Notes under the pieces: generated by a model
What the model was told of the DNA's origin: nothing
Databases searched by the model: none
The model's input: the letters and a program-made list of their open reading frames with translations, nothing else
Made by a program: the position numbers and the translations under genes
Shown: piece after piece, positions 33,304 to 44,449 of the stretch
Position numbering within the stretch: the stretch's first letter is position 1
How the letters are laid out: each line of letters opens with the position of its first letter
Assembly: GCF_001428045.1 (NCBI RefSeq)
Contig: NZ_LMSD01000040.1
Coordinates: 186,096-250,095, forward strand
Length of the DNA: 64,000 bases
From: Paenibacillus sp. Soil750
GTDB lineage: Bacteria > Bacillota > Bacilli > Paenibacillales > NBRC-103111
Direction: 5' to 3'

Positions 33304-34916
33304 TTCAACTTCTCATTGTTGATGATGAAGCGCATGTTGTAGATCGGCTGCACGCCACGATTGACTGGGCGTCGCTGGGTATCGAACAAATTTTCAAAGC
33401 TTATTCAGGTAAAGAAGCGTTGGAGCTGCTTGAGCAATTTTCCATTGATATCGTCATTACAGACATTCAAATGCCAGGGATCACTGGCTTGGAGCTAATT
33501 GCTGAAATCAAGGACAGATGGCAGAAAACGAAGTGTATTCTCTTATCGGGTTACTCTGATTTCAACTATGCCAAAGAAGCTATCCTTCAAGGTACGGAGG
33601 ATTATTTATTAAAACCTGTTACAGAGAAGGATCTGCTGGCTACGGTTGGCCGGGTCATGGATAAGCTTCAGAAGGAATGGCAAGAAGTCATCTCCACCCA
33701 GCGGCTTACTTACACATTTAAAGAAAACCTGCCTCTACTAAGAGGAAACTTGCTGAATGATCTCCTTCAGGGACGCAAACTTTCTGAGCAATCGCTCCAA
33801 GAGAAAATGCATATGCTGGAACTCCCTGATTTTCATGAACAGACTTGTGTATGTATGATGATTCGACTTGAATCTGACTTCCTTGAATATGATATGGGAC
33901 GTCTCTCCTTAATGGAATATGCCATCAGTAATATGGTTGAGGAATTATTTGCCGAGAAATTCGACAGCTGGTCTACGAAAGATGCACATGACTATTTGGT
34001 TTTCATCATGAAACGGAAGCTTTTTACTACCGAGAAGGAAGACCCTGCTTGGCTTGAACGAACAGCTGCTGTCCTCCAATCCGCCGTGAACAATTATTTG
34101 AAGGGCAAAATCTCCATTCTGCTCAGCAGTTGGGGGGAGTTTCCTGGTGATATTACAACCTTATATAACTCCTCTCTGAGTGCCTTTCGTAAGCGGATTG
34201 GGAGCGAACATGAATTATTAATGGTGCTCGGTGAAGACTCCGCCCAAACGGAGCTTTCCGCTTTGCAGAAGCTGTATGAACCTCCTACACTCAATCATCT
34301 CTTGGAGGCAGCCCGCTGGGAAGATACCGAAGAGAAGCTTTCATTGATTTTCGATGAAATGGAAGCGAAGTTCTCGGAGTCCCAAGAGCACCTGCTGGAG
34401 GTTTACTTCTCGGTTGCATCCGCTTTTGCTTACATTGCTCATAAAAACGGCAGACCCTTGCATCAGCTCATTGGCGGGGACTACGAGAAAATGACGGAAG
34501 GCATTCCCTTTCGCAGCGTGAATCAATTACGGGAATGGTCCATTCGCTCCTTACATCGGATGATGGAGGATATGGATCAGGAGAGAAAAGATAGCCGGGT
34601 CACCCTAATTAATGACATTCGCTCTTTCATTGATCTGCATCTGGCCAGCGATGTCTCCTTGCAATCAATTGCGGATCACGTGTATCTGCACCCTGTTTAT
34701 GTGTCTAAAATTTACAAGTTGGAAACTGGCGATAATCTAAGCGACTACGTCAATCGAGTACGTATGGATAAAGCTTCCTATCTGTTAAAAAACGGTCACG
34801 ATAAAATTTACGAAATTGCTACGCAGCTCGGATACCAACGTCCGCACTCCTTTAATCATGCTTTCAAAAAGCATTACGGAATGACCCCTCAGGAGTATCG
34901 CGATCAATATTCTTAA
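33300..34916 (+). CDS. Response regulator with AraC-type output, YesN family
   Basis: A 538-residue regulator. The receiver domain (LLIVDDEAHVVDRL, phospho-Asp in DIVITDIQMPGITGLELI near residue 55, Lys in LLKPVTEKDL) is followed by a long linker domain and a C-terminal AraC double helix-turn-helix (SLQSIADHVYLHPVYVSKIYKLETG; IYEIATQLGYQRPHSFNHAFKKHYGMTPQEYR). It is translated with its kinase (ATGA overlap) and lies between the importer and the sugar-acid enzymes, so it likely activates this operon. Confidence 0.92.
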   Translation: MIQLLIVDDEAHVVDRLHATIDWASLGIEQIFKAYSGKEALELLEQFSIDIVITDIQMPGITGLELIAEIKDRWQKTKCILLSGYSDFNYAKEAILQGTEDYLLKPVTEKDLLATVGRVMDKLQKEWQEVISTQRLTYTFKENLPLLRGNLLNDLLQGRKLSEQSLQEKMHMLELPDFHEQTCVCMMIRLESDFLEYDMGRLSLMEYAISNMVEELFAEKFDSWSTKDAHDYLVFIMKRKLFTTEKEDPAWLERTAAVLQSAVNNYLKGKISILLSSWGEFPGDITTLYNSSLSAFRKRIGSEHELLMVLGEDSAQTELSALQKLYEPPTLNHLLEAARWEDTEEKLSLIFDEMEAKFSESQEHLLEVYFSVASAFAYIAHKNGRPLHQLIGGDYEKMTEGIPFRSVNQLREWSIRSLHRMMEDMDQERKDSRVTLINDIRSFIDLHLASDVSLQSIADHVYLHPVYVSKIYKLETGDNLSDYVNRVRMDKASYLLKNGHDKIYEIATQLGYQRPHSFNHAFKKHYGMTPQEYRDQYS

Positions 34917-34940
34917 TCAGAAGGGAGGATGAGCAGCGCT

Positions 34941-35588
34941 ATGCCAAACGTCTTAAACACGTTACATCAGTCCAAAGTTATTGCCATCATTCGGGGAATT
35001 GAACTCACGCAGGCGCCCCCTCTATTCGAGGCACTTGCTGCAGGGGGGATTCAGCTTGCAGAAGTAACTTTGAATACACCGAATGCGCTCCAAATCATAG
35101 ATCACATGCGTGAAAAGTATGATGGCCGCATGATCATTGGAGCTGGGACAGTCCTTAATGCGAGTAAAGCCGTAGAAGCCATACACGCCGGCGCAGAGTT
35201 CCTTATATCCCCGAATGTGGATCAAGGCATGATCGAGACGGCCCTAGCGCATCAAGTAACTCCGATGCCAGGTGCCATGACTCCAACCGAAATCGTGCAG
35301 GCCATGAATTACGGCGCTCCGATCGTTAAACTTTTTCCTTGCTCGAGCTTAGGTCCTTCGTATTTGAAAGAGCTCAGAGGTCCTCTAAATGAACTCAATA
35401 TCCTCGCAGTCGGAGGGATAACGAAAGAAAATGCGCCTTCTTATTTGCAAGCTGGCGCCTCCTCCGTAGGTATAGGAGGAAATTTGGTAGCGCTTCACGA
35501 AATTCAACAAGGTAATTACAGTGCGATTACTACTTACGCCGAGCAGCTCATGGCGGCCGTACATGCAGTGAACTTTCAAACATTCTAA
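34941..35588 (+). CDS. eda: 2-Keto-3-deoxy-6-phospho-sugar-acid aldolase (KDPG/KDPGal type)
   Basis: A 215-residue class I aldolase of the Eda/DgoA family. The Schiff-base Lys lies in [10 protein letters not shown], the catalytic Glu in AEVTLNTP, and the phosphate loop includes LAVGGI and GASSVGIGG. It splits a 2-keto-3-deoxy-6-phosphosugar acid into pyruvate and glyceraldehyde 3-phosphate. ATG 34941 is 12 bp after GGGAGG; ATG 34929 abuts that site. It is followed 23 bp later by a galactonate-dehydratase gene, so KDPGal is the most likely substrate. No sugar-acid kinase is in the window. Confidence 0.87.
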   Translation: MPNVLNTLHQSKVIAIIRGIELTQAPPLFEALAAGGIQLAEVTLNTPNALQIIDHMREKYDGRMIIGAGTVLNASKAVEAIHAGAEFLISPNVDQGMIETALAHQVTPMPGAMTPTEIVQAMNYGAPIVKLFPCSSLGPSYLKELRGPLNELNILAVGGITKENAPSYLQAGASSVGIGGNLVALHEIQQGNYSAITTYAEQLMAAVHAVNFQTF

Positions 35589-35611
35589 GGTACAGGGAGA
35601 GGAAGCATACC

Positions 35612-36760
35612 ATGAAAATTACGAAACTAGAACTGTTCAAAGTACCGCCAAGATGGTTGTTTTTGAAAATCGAAACGGATGAAGGCATTACAGGATGGGG
35701 AGAACCTGTCGTTGAGGGGAAAGCCGATACGGTGGCAGCAGCCGTAATGGAAATGAGCGACCATATCATCGGGAAGGATCCGATGCGAATCGAAGATATG
35801 TTTCAAGTGCTATACCGCGGTGGTTTTTATCGTGGAGGCCCCATTCTTTCGAGTGCGATATCTGGGATCGAACAAGCACTATGGGACATTAAGGGCAAAT
35901 TCTACAACGCCCCTGTATACGATTTATTAGGCGGTGCCTGCCGTGACCGCACACGTGTCTACTCCTGGATCGGCGGAGACCGCCCGAGTGATGTAGGCCA
36001 AGCTGCTAAGCTGCAAGTCCAAGCTGGCTTCACCGCGGTGAAAATGAATGCTACGGAAGAACTTCATTATATTGATTCGATCCGCAAAGTAGATGAAGCC
36101 ATTGCCCGAATCGCGGCCGTCCGCGAAGCCGTTGGCAAAGATGTTGGCATCGGCATCGACTTCCACGGTCGCGTTCATAAATCGATGGCCAAAATCATCG
36201 TAAAAGAGCTCGAGCCTTATCGCCCGATGTTCATTGAAGAGCCCGTTCTGCCTGAAAACAATGAGGCACTGAAGGAAATCGCTCGCTATACGTCGTGTCC
36301 CATCGCCACGGGAGAACGCATGTATACGCGTTGGGGCTTTAAAGAACTGTTGGCGCAAGGCATCGTAGATATCATTCAACCTGATCTTTCGCATGCTGGA
36401 GGTATCTTAGAGACCCGGAAAATTGCCGCCATGGCTGAGGCCTATGACATTGCTATCGCACCGCATTGCCCGTTAGGTCCAATAGCTTTAGCTTCTTGTC
36501 TGCAACTGGATACTTGTTCGCCTAACGCGTTCATTCAGGAGCAAAGCCTGGGCATTCATTATAATCAAGGTAGCGATCTGCTGGATTACTTGAAAGATCC
36601 TTCCGTGTTCCAATATGAAAATGGCTTCGTGAAGAATTTAACCGCTCCCGGTCTAGGGATCGAAATCAACGAAGACAAGGTCCGCGAAATGGCGGCCATC
36701 GGGCACAATTGGAAGAATCCAATTTGGCGCCAAGACGATGGTACAGTGGCGGAGTGGTAG
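35612..36760 (+). CDS. dgoD: D-galactonate dehydratase (enolase superfamily)
   Basis: A 382-residue enzyme that removes water from D-galactonate to give 2-keto-3-deoxygalactonate. The Mg ligands and catalytic residues are in the expected places: [47 protein letters not shown] and [12 protein letters not shown] (general acid-base His). The FHGRVHK block is characteristic of GalD and sets it apart from mandelate or gluconate relatives. RBS GGGAGAGG lies before ATG 35612. It is the last gene of the plus-strand operon, ended by a strong terminator. Confidence 0.9.
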   Translation: MKITKLELFKVPPRWLFLKIETDEGITGWGEPVVEGKADTVAAAVMEMSDHIIGKDPMRIEDMFQVLYRGGFYRGGPILSSAISGIEQALWDIKGKFYNAPVYDLLGGACRDRTRVYSWIGGDRPSDVGQAAKLQVQAGFTAVKMNATEELHYIDSIRKVDEAIARIAAVREAVGKDVGIGIDFHGRVHKSMAKIIVKELEPYRPMFIEEPVLPENNEALKEIARYTSCPIATGERMYTRWGFKELLAQGIVDIIQPDLSHAGGILETRKIAAMAEAYDIAIAPHCPLGPIALASCLQLDTCSPNAFIQEQSLGIHYNQGSDLLDYLKDPSVFQYENGFVKNLTAPGLGIEINEDKVREMAAIGHNWKNPIWRQDDGTVAEW

Positions 36761-36787
36761 GAGAGGGAGTTTCACCCTTAACAAGCA

Positions 36788-36839
36788 CAAATAAGTCGTC
36801 CTACATTCCTTCAGGAATTGTAGAACGACTTATTTTTTT
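36788..36839 (+). terminator. Terminator of the galactonate operon
   Basis: AAATAAGTCGT-CCTACAATTCC-type arms (AATAAGTCGTCCTACATTCC with GAATTGTAGAACGACTTATT) form a long stem followed by TTTTTT. Confidence 0.9.
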
Positions 36840-36880
36840 GGAATGACACCTAGAGGTCTTGATATGCTAACATCGATGCA

Positions 36881-36982
36881 ATAGCTGGAAAACTTCCAGT
36901 TAATTCCCTAGAAAGGGCCATTTCGGCTAAAATAGCAACAGAAATTCCAGTTATTCTATTTGCAGTTCCGGTAGCTAATGAC
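36881..36982. repeat. AGCTGGA dispersed repeat, copy C (two full units plus a fragment)
   Basis: Units begin TAGCTGG (36882) and TAGCAAC (36933), 51 bp apart, with cores ending TTCCAGTTAATTCC and TTCCAGTTATTC. A partial unit CAGTTCCGGTAGCTAAT follows near 36963. GGGCCATTTC lies between the two units, as in other copies. Confidence 0.65.
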
Positions 36983-37022
36983 ATGGAACACGTTTGTGTG
37001 ATGGAAAGCTTATATCAACGGA

Positions 37023-38780
37023 TTAAGCCTCCAGCGGATGAACCGCCTCATGGAGCATCTGCTCCAGCTCGGCGGTGTAAGCCGCTGTTTGCGCTTCGCT
37101 CCAGCCGAAGCGCTCCGCCAGGAAGGCCGTCGCCGCAGCCTTCCACTGCCTTGCCCACGCGATGTCGAAGAAGAGGGCTCCCGTACGGCGGATGAAGAAA
37201 TCCGCCGGCTTAACGACCATCTCGCGCTCGATCGCGTACACGAGCGCAGCGAGCACCGCGGCAGGCATACCCCGCCGCTCCGCCTCACCCCTGTGCTGCT
37301 CCAGCAGCGCGAATACGGTGTCCACGTTGGACCCGTATCGCTGCGCGAGCAGCATCGCCTCAGGCTCGGTCAGCCCCAGCCGCAGGCCTTGGCTGACCTT
37401 GCTGCGCAAGAACGGCGCCAGCTGCGCGGAGCCGCCTACATCGCCGCCGGATATCGGCAGCGTCTTCGTGCTGCTCGGCGGGAGCGCCGCCGAGACCTTG
37501 CCCTCCGCCACCAGCATGGCGGCGATCTGATTCACGACCGACTCCGCCATTTTGCGGTAGCCGGTCAGCTTGCCCCCGGCCATCGAAATGAGGCCGGATG
37601 CCGACACGAAAATTTCGTCGCGCCGCGAAATTTCGGAAGGGTCCTTGCCCTCCTGATGGATCAGCGGGCGCAGCCCGGTCCAGCTCGATTCAACGTCGGC
37701 CTCCGTCAAACCGAGGGACGGAAACATCTCGTTCGCGGCACGGAGCACATAGGCGCGATCAGCCAAAGTAATACGGGGATTCGCAATATCCCCCTTGTAG
37801 TTCGTGTCGGTCGTGCCGACATAGGTTTTGCCATCGCGCGGGATCGCAAACACCATCCGCCCGTCCGGCGTATCGAAATAAATTGCCTGCCCCAGAGGGA
37901 ATCGGCTCTGATCAAAAACCAAATGCACCCCTTTGGTCAAATGCAACGTTTTCCCCTGCTTCGAGCGGTCCATTTCGCGAAGTGTATCCACCCACGGCCC
38001 CGCCGCATTCACGATTTTACTCGCAGACAGCGTGTAGGACGCGGTTTGATCTTTCCGTTCTGTCCCTACATCTGTTCCACCCGCTCCAGCCAACTGATCC
38101 ACAACCCGTACCCCAACCAATGTCCCATCCTTGACGATCAATTCCTCAACCTTGGCATAATTCACCGCCATCGCGCCGAGCTCCACTGCTTTTTTCATAA
38201 CTTCAATGGTCAGCCGCGCATCATCCGTACGATACTCCACATAGTAACCGCCGCCTTTGAGATCCTTCTTCTTAAGCAAAGGTTCGTGCTGCAAAGTCAC
38301 GTTAGGGCTGAACATTTTGCGTCGTTCCGAACGCTTGACCCCCGCCAAGAAATCGTAAACTCTTAAGCCGAGTGACGTAGACAGCTTGCCGAAAGTCCCG
38401 CCTTTATAGAAAGGCAACAGCATCCACTCCGGTGTCGTCACATGAGGGCCATTTTCATACACAATCGCCCGTTCCTTACCTACTTCTGCTACAACTTTTA
38501 CGTCCAGCTGCTTCAAATACCGCAGTCCACCATGCACCAATTTCGTCGAACGGCTCGATGTTCCCGAAGCAAAGTCCTGCATCTCAATCAACGCCGTGCG
38601 AAGTCCGCGACTTTGCGCATCCAGCGCAATACCCGCGCCGGTAATCCCTCCGCCGATCACGATCATATCGAATTGTTGCTGCGCCATAGCTTCCAGCGTC
38701 TCTTTTCTTTTTAAACCACTGAATTGTTTATGTTGATCAACCCGTTTATGTTGTCCAGCTTCCATTATTCCTGTCGTCAT
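37023..38780 (-). CDS. glpD: Aerobic glycerol-3-phosphate dehydrogenase
   Basis: A 585-residue FAD enzyme on the inner membrane face that oxidises glycerol 3-phosphate to dihydroxyacetone phosphate and passes electrons to quinone. FAD-binding IVIGGGITGAGIALDAQSRG is near residue 40; GTSSRSTKLVHGGLRYL, NAAGPWVD and MAGGKLTGYRKMAE are family blocks. ATG 38780 follows AAAGGGAGAG by about 6 bp; the frame upstream to 38831 has no ribosome site. A terminator-like leader hairpin just upstream suggests control by GlpP antitermination. The 3-prime third is very G+C-rich compared with the 5-prime part and has long spurious antisense frames. Confidence 0.95.
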   Translation of the reverse strand: MTTGIMEAGQHKRVDQHKQFSGLKRKETLEAMAQQQFDMIVIGGGITGAGIALDAQSRGLRTALIEMQDFASGTSSRSTKLVHGGLRYLKQLDVKVVAEVGKERAIVYENGPHVTTPEWMLLPFYKGGTFGKLSTSLGLRVYDFLAGVKRSERRKMFSPNVTLQHEPLLKKKDLKGGGYYVEYRTDDARLTIEVMKKAVELGAMAVNYAKVEELIVKDGTLVGVRVVDQLAGAGGTDVGTERKDQTASYTLSASKIVNAAGPWVDTLREMDRSKQGKTLHLTKGVHLVFDQSRFPLGQAIYFDTPDGRMVFAIPRDGKTYVGTTDTNYKGDIANPRITLADRAYVLRAANEMFPSLGLTEADVESSWTGLRPLIHQEGKDPSEISRRDEIFVSASGLISMAGGKLTGYRKMAESVVNQIAAMLVAEGKVSAALPPSSTKTLPISGGDVGGSAQLAPFLRSKVSQGLRLGLTEPEAMLLAQRYGSNVDTVFALLEQHRGEAERRGMPAAVLAALVYAIEREMVVKPADFFIRRTGALFFDIAWARQWKAAATAFLAERFGWSEAQTAAYTAELEQMLHEAVHPLEA

Positions 38781-38804
38781 GCCAATCTCTCCCTTTTTAT
38801 GAAT

Positions 38805-38870
38805 ATGAAAAAACCACAACATACCTATCACGTTTGCACGTTAAGGTCCGCTGTGGTTTCTCCTAGTCTC
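38805..38870 (-). promoter_or_regulatory. glpD leader terminator, probable GlpP antitermination target
   Basis: On the minus strand AGGAGAAACCACAGCGGACC leads to a hairpin in which AAACCACA (38859-38852) pairs with TGTGGTTT (38818-38811), followed by a T6 run and then the glpD ribosome site. GlpP relieves such a terminator in Bacillus glpD. Confidence 0.7.
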
Positions 38871-38915
38871 CAACCGAATATGAACTTGTTAGGTGTAGTA
38901 TAACACTGTATGCAT

Positions 38916-40999
<2,084 letters not shown>

Positions 41000-41045
41000 A
41001 CGCTTCACCTCGATTTTCTGAACTTCTGAACATGACCGCCATGAC

Positions 41046-41110
41046 AAAAAGACTCACCAAGATTTGCCTCCAATATTCAAAGGGCAATCCGAGTGAGTCT
41101 CCTGTTCTCC
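41046..41110 (-). promoter_or_regulatory. Hairpin upstream of glpP: terminator of the Tet(M)-like gene and possible GlpP target
   Basis: On the minus strand AGACTCAC (41100-41093) pairs with GTGAGTCT (41057-41050), with an inner GATTGCC/GGCAAATC helix and a T5 run. It is preceded by AGGAGA, as in the glpD leader. Confidence 0.65.
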
Positions 41111-41186
41111 GTCACATGTTATTAACTTACCTGTATTTTACTCAAAGGAGGGATGCCCTGTCAATGGTCGATAATGCACCCCAAGC

Positions 41187-43187
41187 TTAATTGGATAAGG
41201 CCTTTCTCACTGCTAAAATATACTTCGACTGATCGAGCGGATTAACACCGCGCCGCTTACGTTCGGCATGAACATCTGGCGGACTTGGCTGATAGCCTGC
41301 AAAAGAGGACGTAATCACGCCGCGCCCACCCGACATGGCGCTTAGCTTCACGGGATATTCGAGCGACGTTGCCACTGGGAGCCGCCCTTCTAGGACGAAT
41401 CGGCCTCCCGCTATGCTAGGCGCATCGAAGCTCGCCCGCATCTGCACAAGGTCGCTAAGTACCTTGCCGCCGAACTCTTCTGGCACAGTGATGCGCACTT
41501 GCAGCATCGGCTCCAGCAGCGTCGTGCCCGTCTGCGCGAGCCCTTGCATGATGCCCATCGGAGTCGCAACGGCAAAATCAAGCGGATGCGTGTGCCACAC
41601 GTGGTGCTCCCCCTCCACCAACGTCACCTTTATATCGGTGACTTCCCAACCGAAGAGCCCCTGCTGCAGCGCCTCCGGTACGCGGCGCGCCACCTCGTTC
41701 TGGTACTGCACGAGCAGCTGCTCGCCGCGTACTTGAGACTCATACACGAGCCCGCTGCCCGGGCTACCTGGCTCGATGCGAAACCGTAAGATCGCCCAGC
41801 ACGGCTTGGGCATCGTATAAGCTATGAAGCCTTCGCCCGCTTGCGAAGGCGTTTCTTTATAGATGACGGAAGGTTGGTCGAACCTTACCGCGAGGCCGAA
41901 GCGCGAGCTCAAGAGACTCGTCAGAATCTCCAGCTGGATCGCGCCCATGACTTTGACGTGCAGCTCTCGCTCGTCCTGAAGCCACTGCAGATCGAGTAGC
42001 GGATCTTCATCCGTGAGCTCCTGCAGGGCGGCGACGAGCGCCGGATACTGCACATCGCTCTCGGCGTGCACTTGCACCGTCAGCAGCGGCACCGCCATGC
42101 GCGGCGCAGGCGGCACGCTGTCCGGCCGGCCGAGCACATCGCCGATCCGCACCTGCGTCAAGCCGCAGACAGCCGCGATGTCGCCCGCCGCGACCACGCC
42201 GAGATCTTCGGCTTTGCGCCCGTCGATGCGGCGAATCTGGGTCACCTTCTCCTCCACGCCCTGCGTGGCATTGACGACGGTGTCCCGGTTACGAATCGTC
42301 CCCTCGTAGAGTCGGACGTACGCCATGCGCCCCATGGTCTTGTCGCGCTCGACCTTGAACACCACGGCCGACAGCGGCTGCTCCGCATCGCCGTGCGGCT
42401 TAGGTAAGTAATCGAGGATCGCTGCCAGCAGCTCCTCGATGCCGATGGCTTTGCTGGAGGCTCCGACCAGCAAAGGGAAAGCCTCCCCCTGCCGCGCGTA
42501 ACGCTGCAGGGTGTTTTTGACGTCGTGCGCCGCGATGGGCGCACCTTCAATGTAGCTCGTGAGCAGCGGCTCATCGAGCTCGGAGAGCTTTTCGACCGCG
42601 GCTGCGAGGTCGAATCCTGGGAGCGCGCCGACTGCAGGCGGCGCGTCGTCCAGCACGTTCCGCGCGCCGCGGAACGTGTCCTCAAGGCCTAGCGGCGCAT
42701 AGATCGGCACCGCCATCCCCGTGAGCTGCTTATGAATTTCTTGTAGGACCCGTTCGGGGTCTGCGCCGACACGGTCTAATTTATTCATATAGAGCAAAGT
42801 CGGAATGCGAAGCGATTGCAGCGCATGCCAGATCATTTCCGTCTGGGACTGCACACCCTCCACCGCAGAAATAATCAGAATCGCTCCGTCCATCACACGC
42901 AAGGAGCGCTCTACCTCCGACAAGAAATCGACGTGACCTGGCGTATCTACTAGATTAATCCATGTATTTTGCCACACTAGACTTGTCGTTGCGCTGCGAA
43001 CCGAAATCCCCCGCTCACGCTCCACGTCCAGAGAATCCGTCTGTGCCGTCCCGCTATCTACACTGCCTAGCGCGCGAATACGCCCGCTTAGATATAATAA
43101 ATGCTCCGTAGTTGTCGTCTTCCCCGCATCCACGTGAGCGAAAATCCCCACGTTTCTTCTCGACTTTATGTTTTTTACATCCGTCAT
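41187..43187 (-). CDS. Tet(M)-like ribosomal-protection/EF-G-family GTPase
   Basis: A 666-residue translational GTPase. G motifs are AHVDAGKTTTTE (G1, near residue 17), DTPGHVDFL (G3) and NKLD (G4). It then follows the EF-G domain order, with a Tet(M)-like domain IV segment (HVWHTHPLDFAVATPMGIMQGLAQTGTTLLEPMLQ) and domain V. It is longer than Tet(M) (639) and lacks the Tet(M) loop motif YSPVST. Relatives displace tetracycline from the ribosome; whether this one does is unknown. ATG 43187 has AAGGGG about 10 bp upstream; the frame to 43310 has no better start. The middle of the gene is G+C-rich. Confidence 0.8.
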   Translation of the reverse strand: MTDVKNIKSRRNVGIFAHVDAGKTTTTEHLLYLSGRIRALGSVDSGTAQTDSLDVERERGISVRSATTSLVWQNTWINLVDTPGHVDFLSEVERSLRVMDGAILIISAVEGVQSQTEMIWHALQSLRIPTLLYMNKLDRVGADPERVLQEIHKQLTGMAVPIYAPLGLEDTFRGARNVLDDAPPAVGALPGFDLAAAVEKLSELDEPLLTSYIEGAPIAAHDVKNTLQRYARQGEAFPLLVGASSKAIGIEELLAAILDYLPKPHGDAEQPLSAVVFKVERDKTMGRMAYVRLYEGTIRNRDTVVNATQGVEEKVTQIRRIDGRKAEDLGVVAAGDIAAVCGLTQVRIGDVLGRPDSVPPAPRMAVPLLTVQVHAESDVQYPALVAALQELTDEDPLLDLQWLQDERELHVKVMGAIQLEILTSLLSSRFGLAVRFDQPSVIYKETPSQAGEGFIAYTMPKPCWAILRFRIEPGSPGSGLVYESQVRGEQLLVQYQNEVARRVPEALQQGLFGWEVTDIKVTLVEGEHHVWHTHPLDFAVATPMGIMQGLAQTGTTLLEPMLQVRITVPEEFGGKVLSDLVQMRASFDAPSIAGGRFVLEGRLPVATSLEYPVKLSAMSGGRGVITSSFAGYQPSPPDVHAERKRRGVNPLDQSKYILAVRKALSN

Positions 43188-43333
43188 GCCTTCCGTGCCC
43201 CTTTGGCTTTCATTCTTTCTTCTATTATACTCAAAGAGAGTCAATTTGGATAAGCCACCCAATTCTCTCATCTTGAGAGGATATGTAGCGAGAATGCGCC
43301 GTTTGGACATGATTTTTCAGAGGAGGAATTGCT

Positions 43334-44020
43334 ATGCACCAGCCTACCGTGCCTACTACTACCATTCAACTTCATAACCAGCACCCTGCCATCATCGCGT
43401 TATCTCAAGCCGACCCGAAATTAGCTAGGTTGATCGAGCTCATCGGTGAACTCACACTTACACCGAGCTTTCGTCCCTATGAGTCTCTCGTCATGTCGAT
43501 CATTTCACAACAACTCTCTGCCAAAGCCGCATTAACGATTAAAACCAGAGTTAAACAAATCATCCCTTCCATTACACCAGAGGATGTTCTCGCAACAGAT
43601 GAGGAATCCATCCGCCAATGCGGTGTCTCCTATCCCAAAATCCGCTACATCCGCGACCTTAGCACCAAGGTGCTGAGCGGTGAAGTCATGTTGGATCAGT
43701 TGCAGGATGTAGATACCACAGAACTTCTGAAGCAGCTGACTAGCGTCAAAGGCATCGGCGTATGGACCGCTGAAATGTTTCTCCTCTTCACCTTAGGCCG
43801 ACCCGACATTCTATCGCTCGGCGATGCTGGCCTTCAGCGTGCAGCCCGCTGGCTGCATGCGCTTCCCGAGCGCCCGGATAAAAACTACTTAGCCGTCGCC
43901 GCCGAAGGCTGGGCACCTTATCGCAGCTTCGGCTCGCTCTATTTGTGGCGCGCCATCGATACAGGCCTCGTTGATTCTGGCCTGCCAGTGGAAGCTTGTG
44001 AAAAACCGATGCAGGCGTAG
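43334..44020 (+). CDS. alkA: DNA-3-methyladenine glycosylase II (HhH-GPD family)
   Basis: A 228-residue base-excision repair enzyme that cuts the glycosidic bond of alkylated purines. The helix-hairpin-helix is QLTSVKGIGVWTAEMFLLFTLGRPDILSLGDAGLQRA, with the catalytic Asp in LGDAGL; the N-terminal YESLVMSIISQQLSAKAA block is typical. ATG 43334 follows AGAGGAGG by about 9 bp. It is divergent from the Tet(M)-like gene. It is a short AlkA without the N-terminal beta domain of the E. coli enzyme, normal for Bacilli. Confidence 0.9.
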   Translation: MHQPTVPTTTIQLHNQHPAIIALSQADPKLARLIELIGELTLTPSFRPYESLVMSIISQQLSAKAALTIKTRVKQIIPSITPEDVLATDEESIRQCGVSYPKIRYIRDLSTKVLSGEVMLDQLQDVDTTELLKQLTSVKGIGVWTAEMFLLFTLGRPDILSLGDAGLQRAARWLHALPERPDKNYLAVAAEGWAPYRSFGSLYLWRAIDTGLVDSGLPVEACEKPMQA

Positions 44021-44082
44021 AGATGCTTAGCTCCTACTGAATCTGGGGGAGTGATGGGACCAAGCTCGCCTCCCCAGGCATG

Positions 44083-44122
44083 CAAAAAAGCGCAAGCCGT
44101 CCAACAGGACACACTTGCACTC
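44083..44122 (-). terminator. Minus-strand terminator in the alkA/tetR gap
   Basis: On the minus strand GTGCAAG-tgt-GTCC-tgtt-GGAC-gg-CTTGCGC is followed by TTTTTT. It lies about 390 bp past the tetR stop, so a tetR transcript would include the repeat copy D. Confidence 0.7.
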
Positions 44123-44256
44123 ACTCTCACTCACGTTGCTTGGTGCAATTACTACAATTACCTACTCTAATTACCGTTCTCACTTTACTTCAATCGCTAA
44201 TACTAGCTCCCCCTACCTCATTCATCCTAACTTCGCCCCCGACGCACATCAACAAA

Positions 44257-44449
44257 TTTAACTGGATTTTAAGTAGCTAATTCTGCTGATTATCACCCGA
44301 AAGCGAGAAATAGCTGGATTTCCTGTAGGTAATTTCCGCCCAAACTCGCCATATCACCAAAACAGGCCATTTTAGCTGTATGTTTCCCAGATATTCGTCC
44401 AATTTCATGAAATACGCCTAACTTAGCTGTATGTTTTCCATTTAGTTCG
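44257..44449. repeat. AGCTGGA dispersed repeat, copy D (four units)
   Basis: Units start TAACTGG (44259), TAGCTGG (44311), TAGCTGT (44373) and TAGCTGT (44424): spacings 52, 62 and 51. The first two read TGGATTT...GTAGCTAAT or GTAGGTAAT; the last two are in the opposite sense, TTAGCTGTATGTTT.CC. GGCCATTTT lies before unit 3. Confidence 0.8.

Noticed and set aside
37038-38366. 442-codon open frame antisense to glpD
   Set aside because: It lies wholly over a clear glpD gene, has no ribosome site or family motif and is rich in Arg/His from G+C-rich antisense codons. It is a composition artefact.
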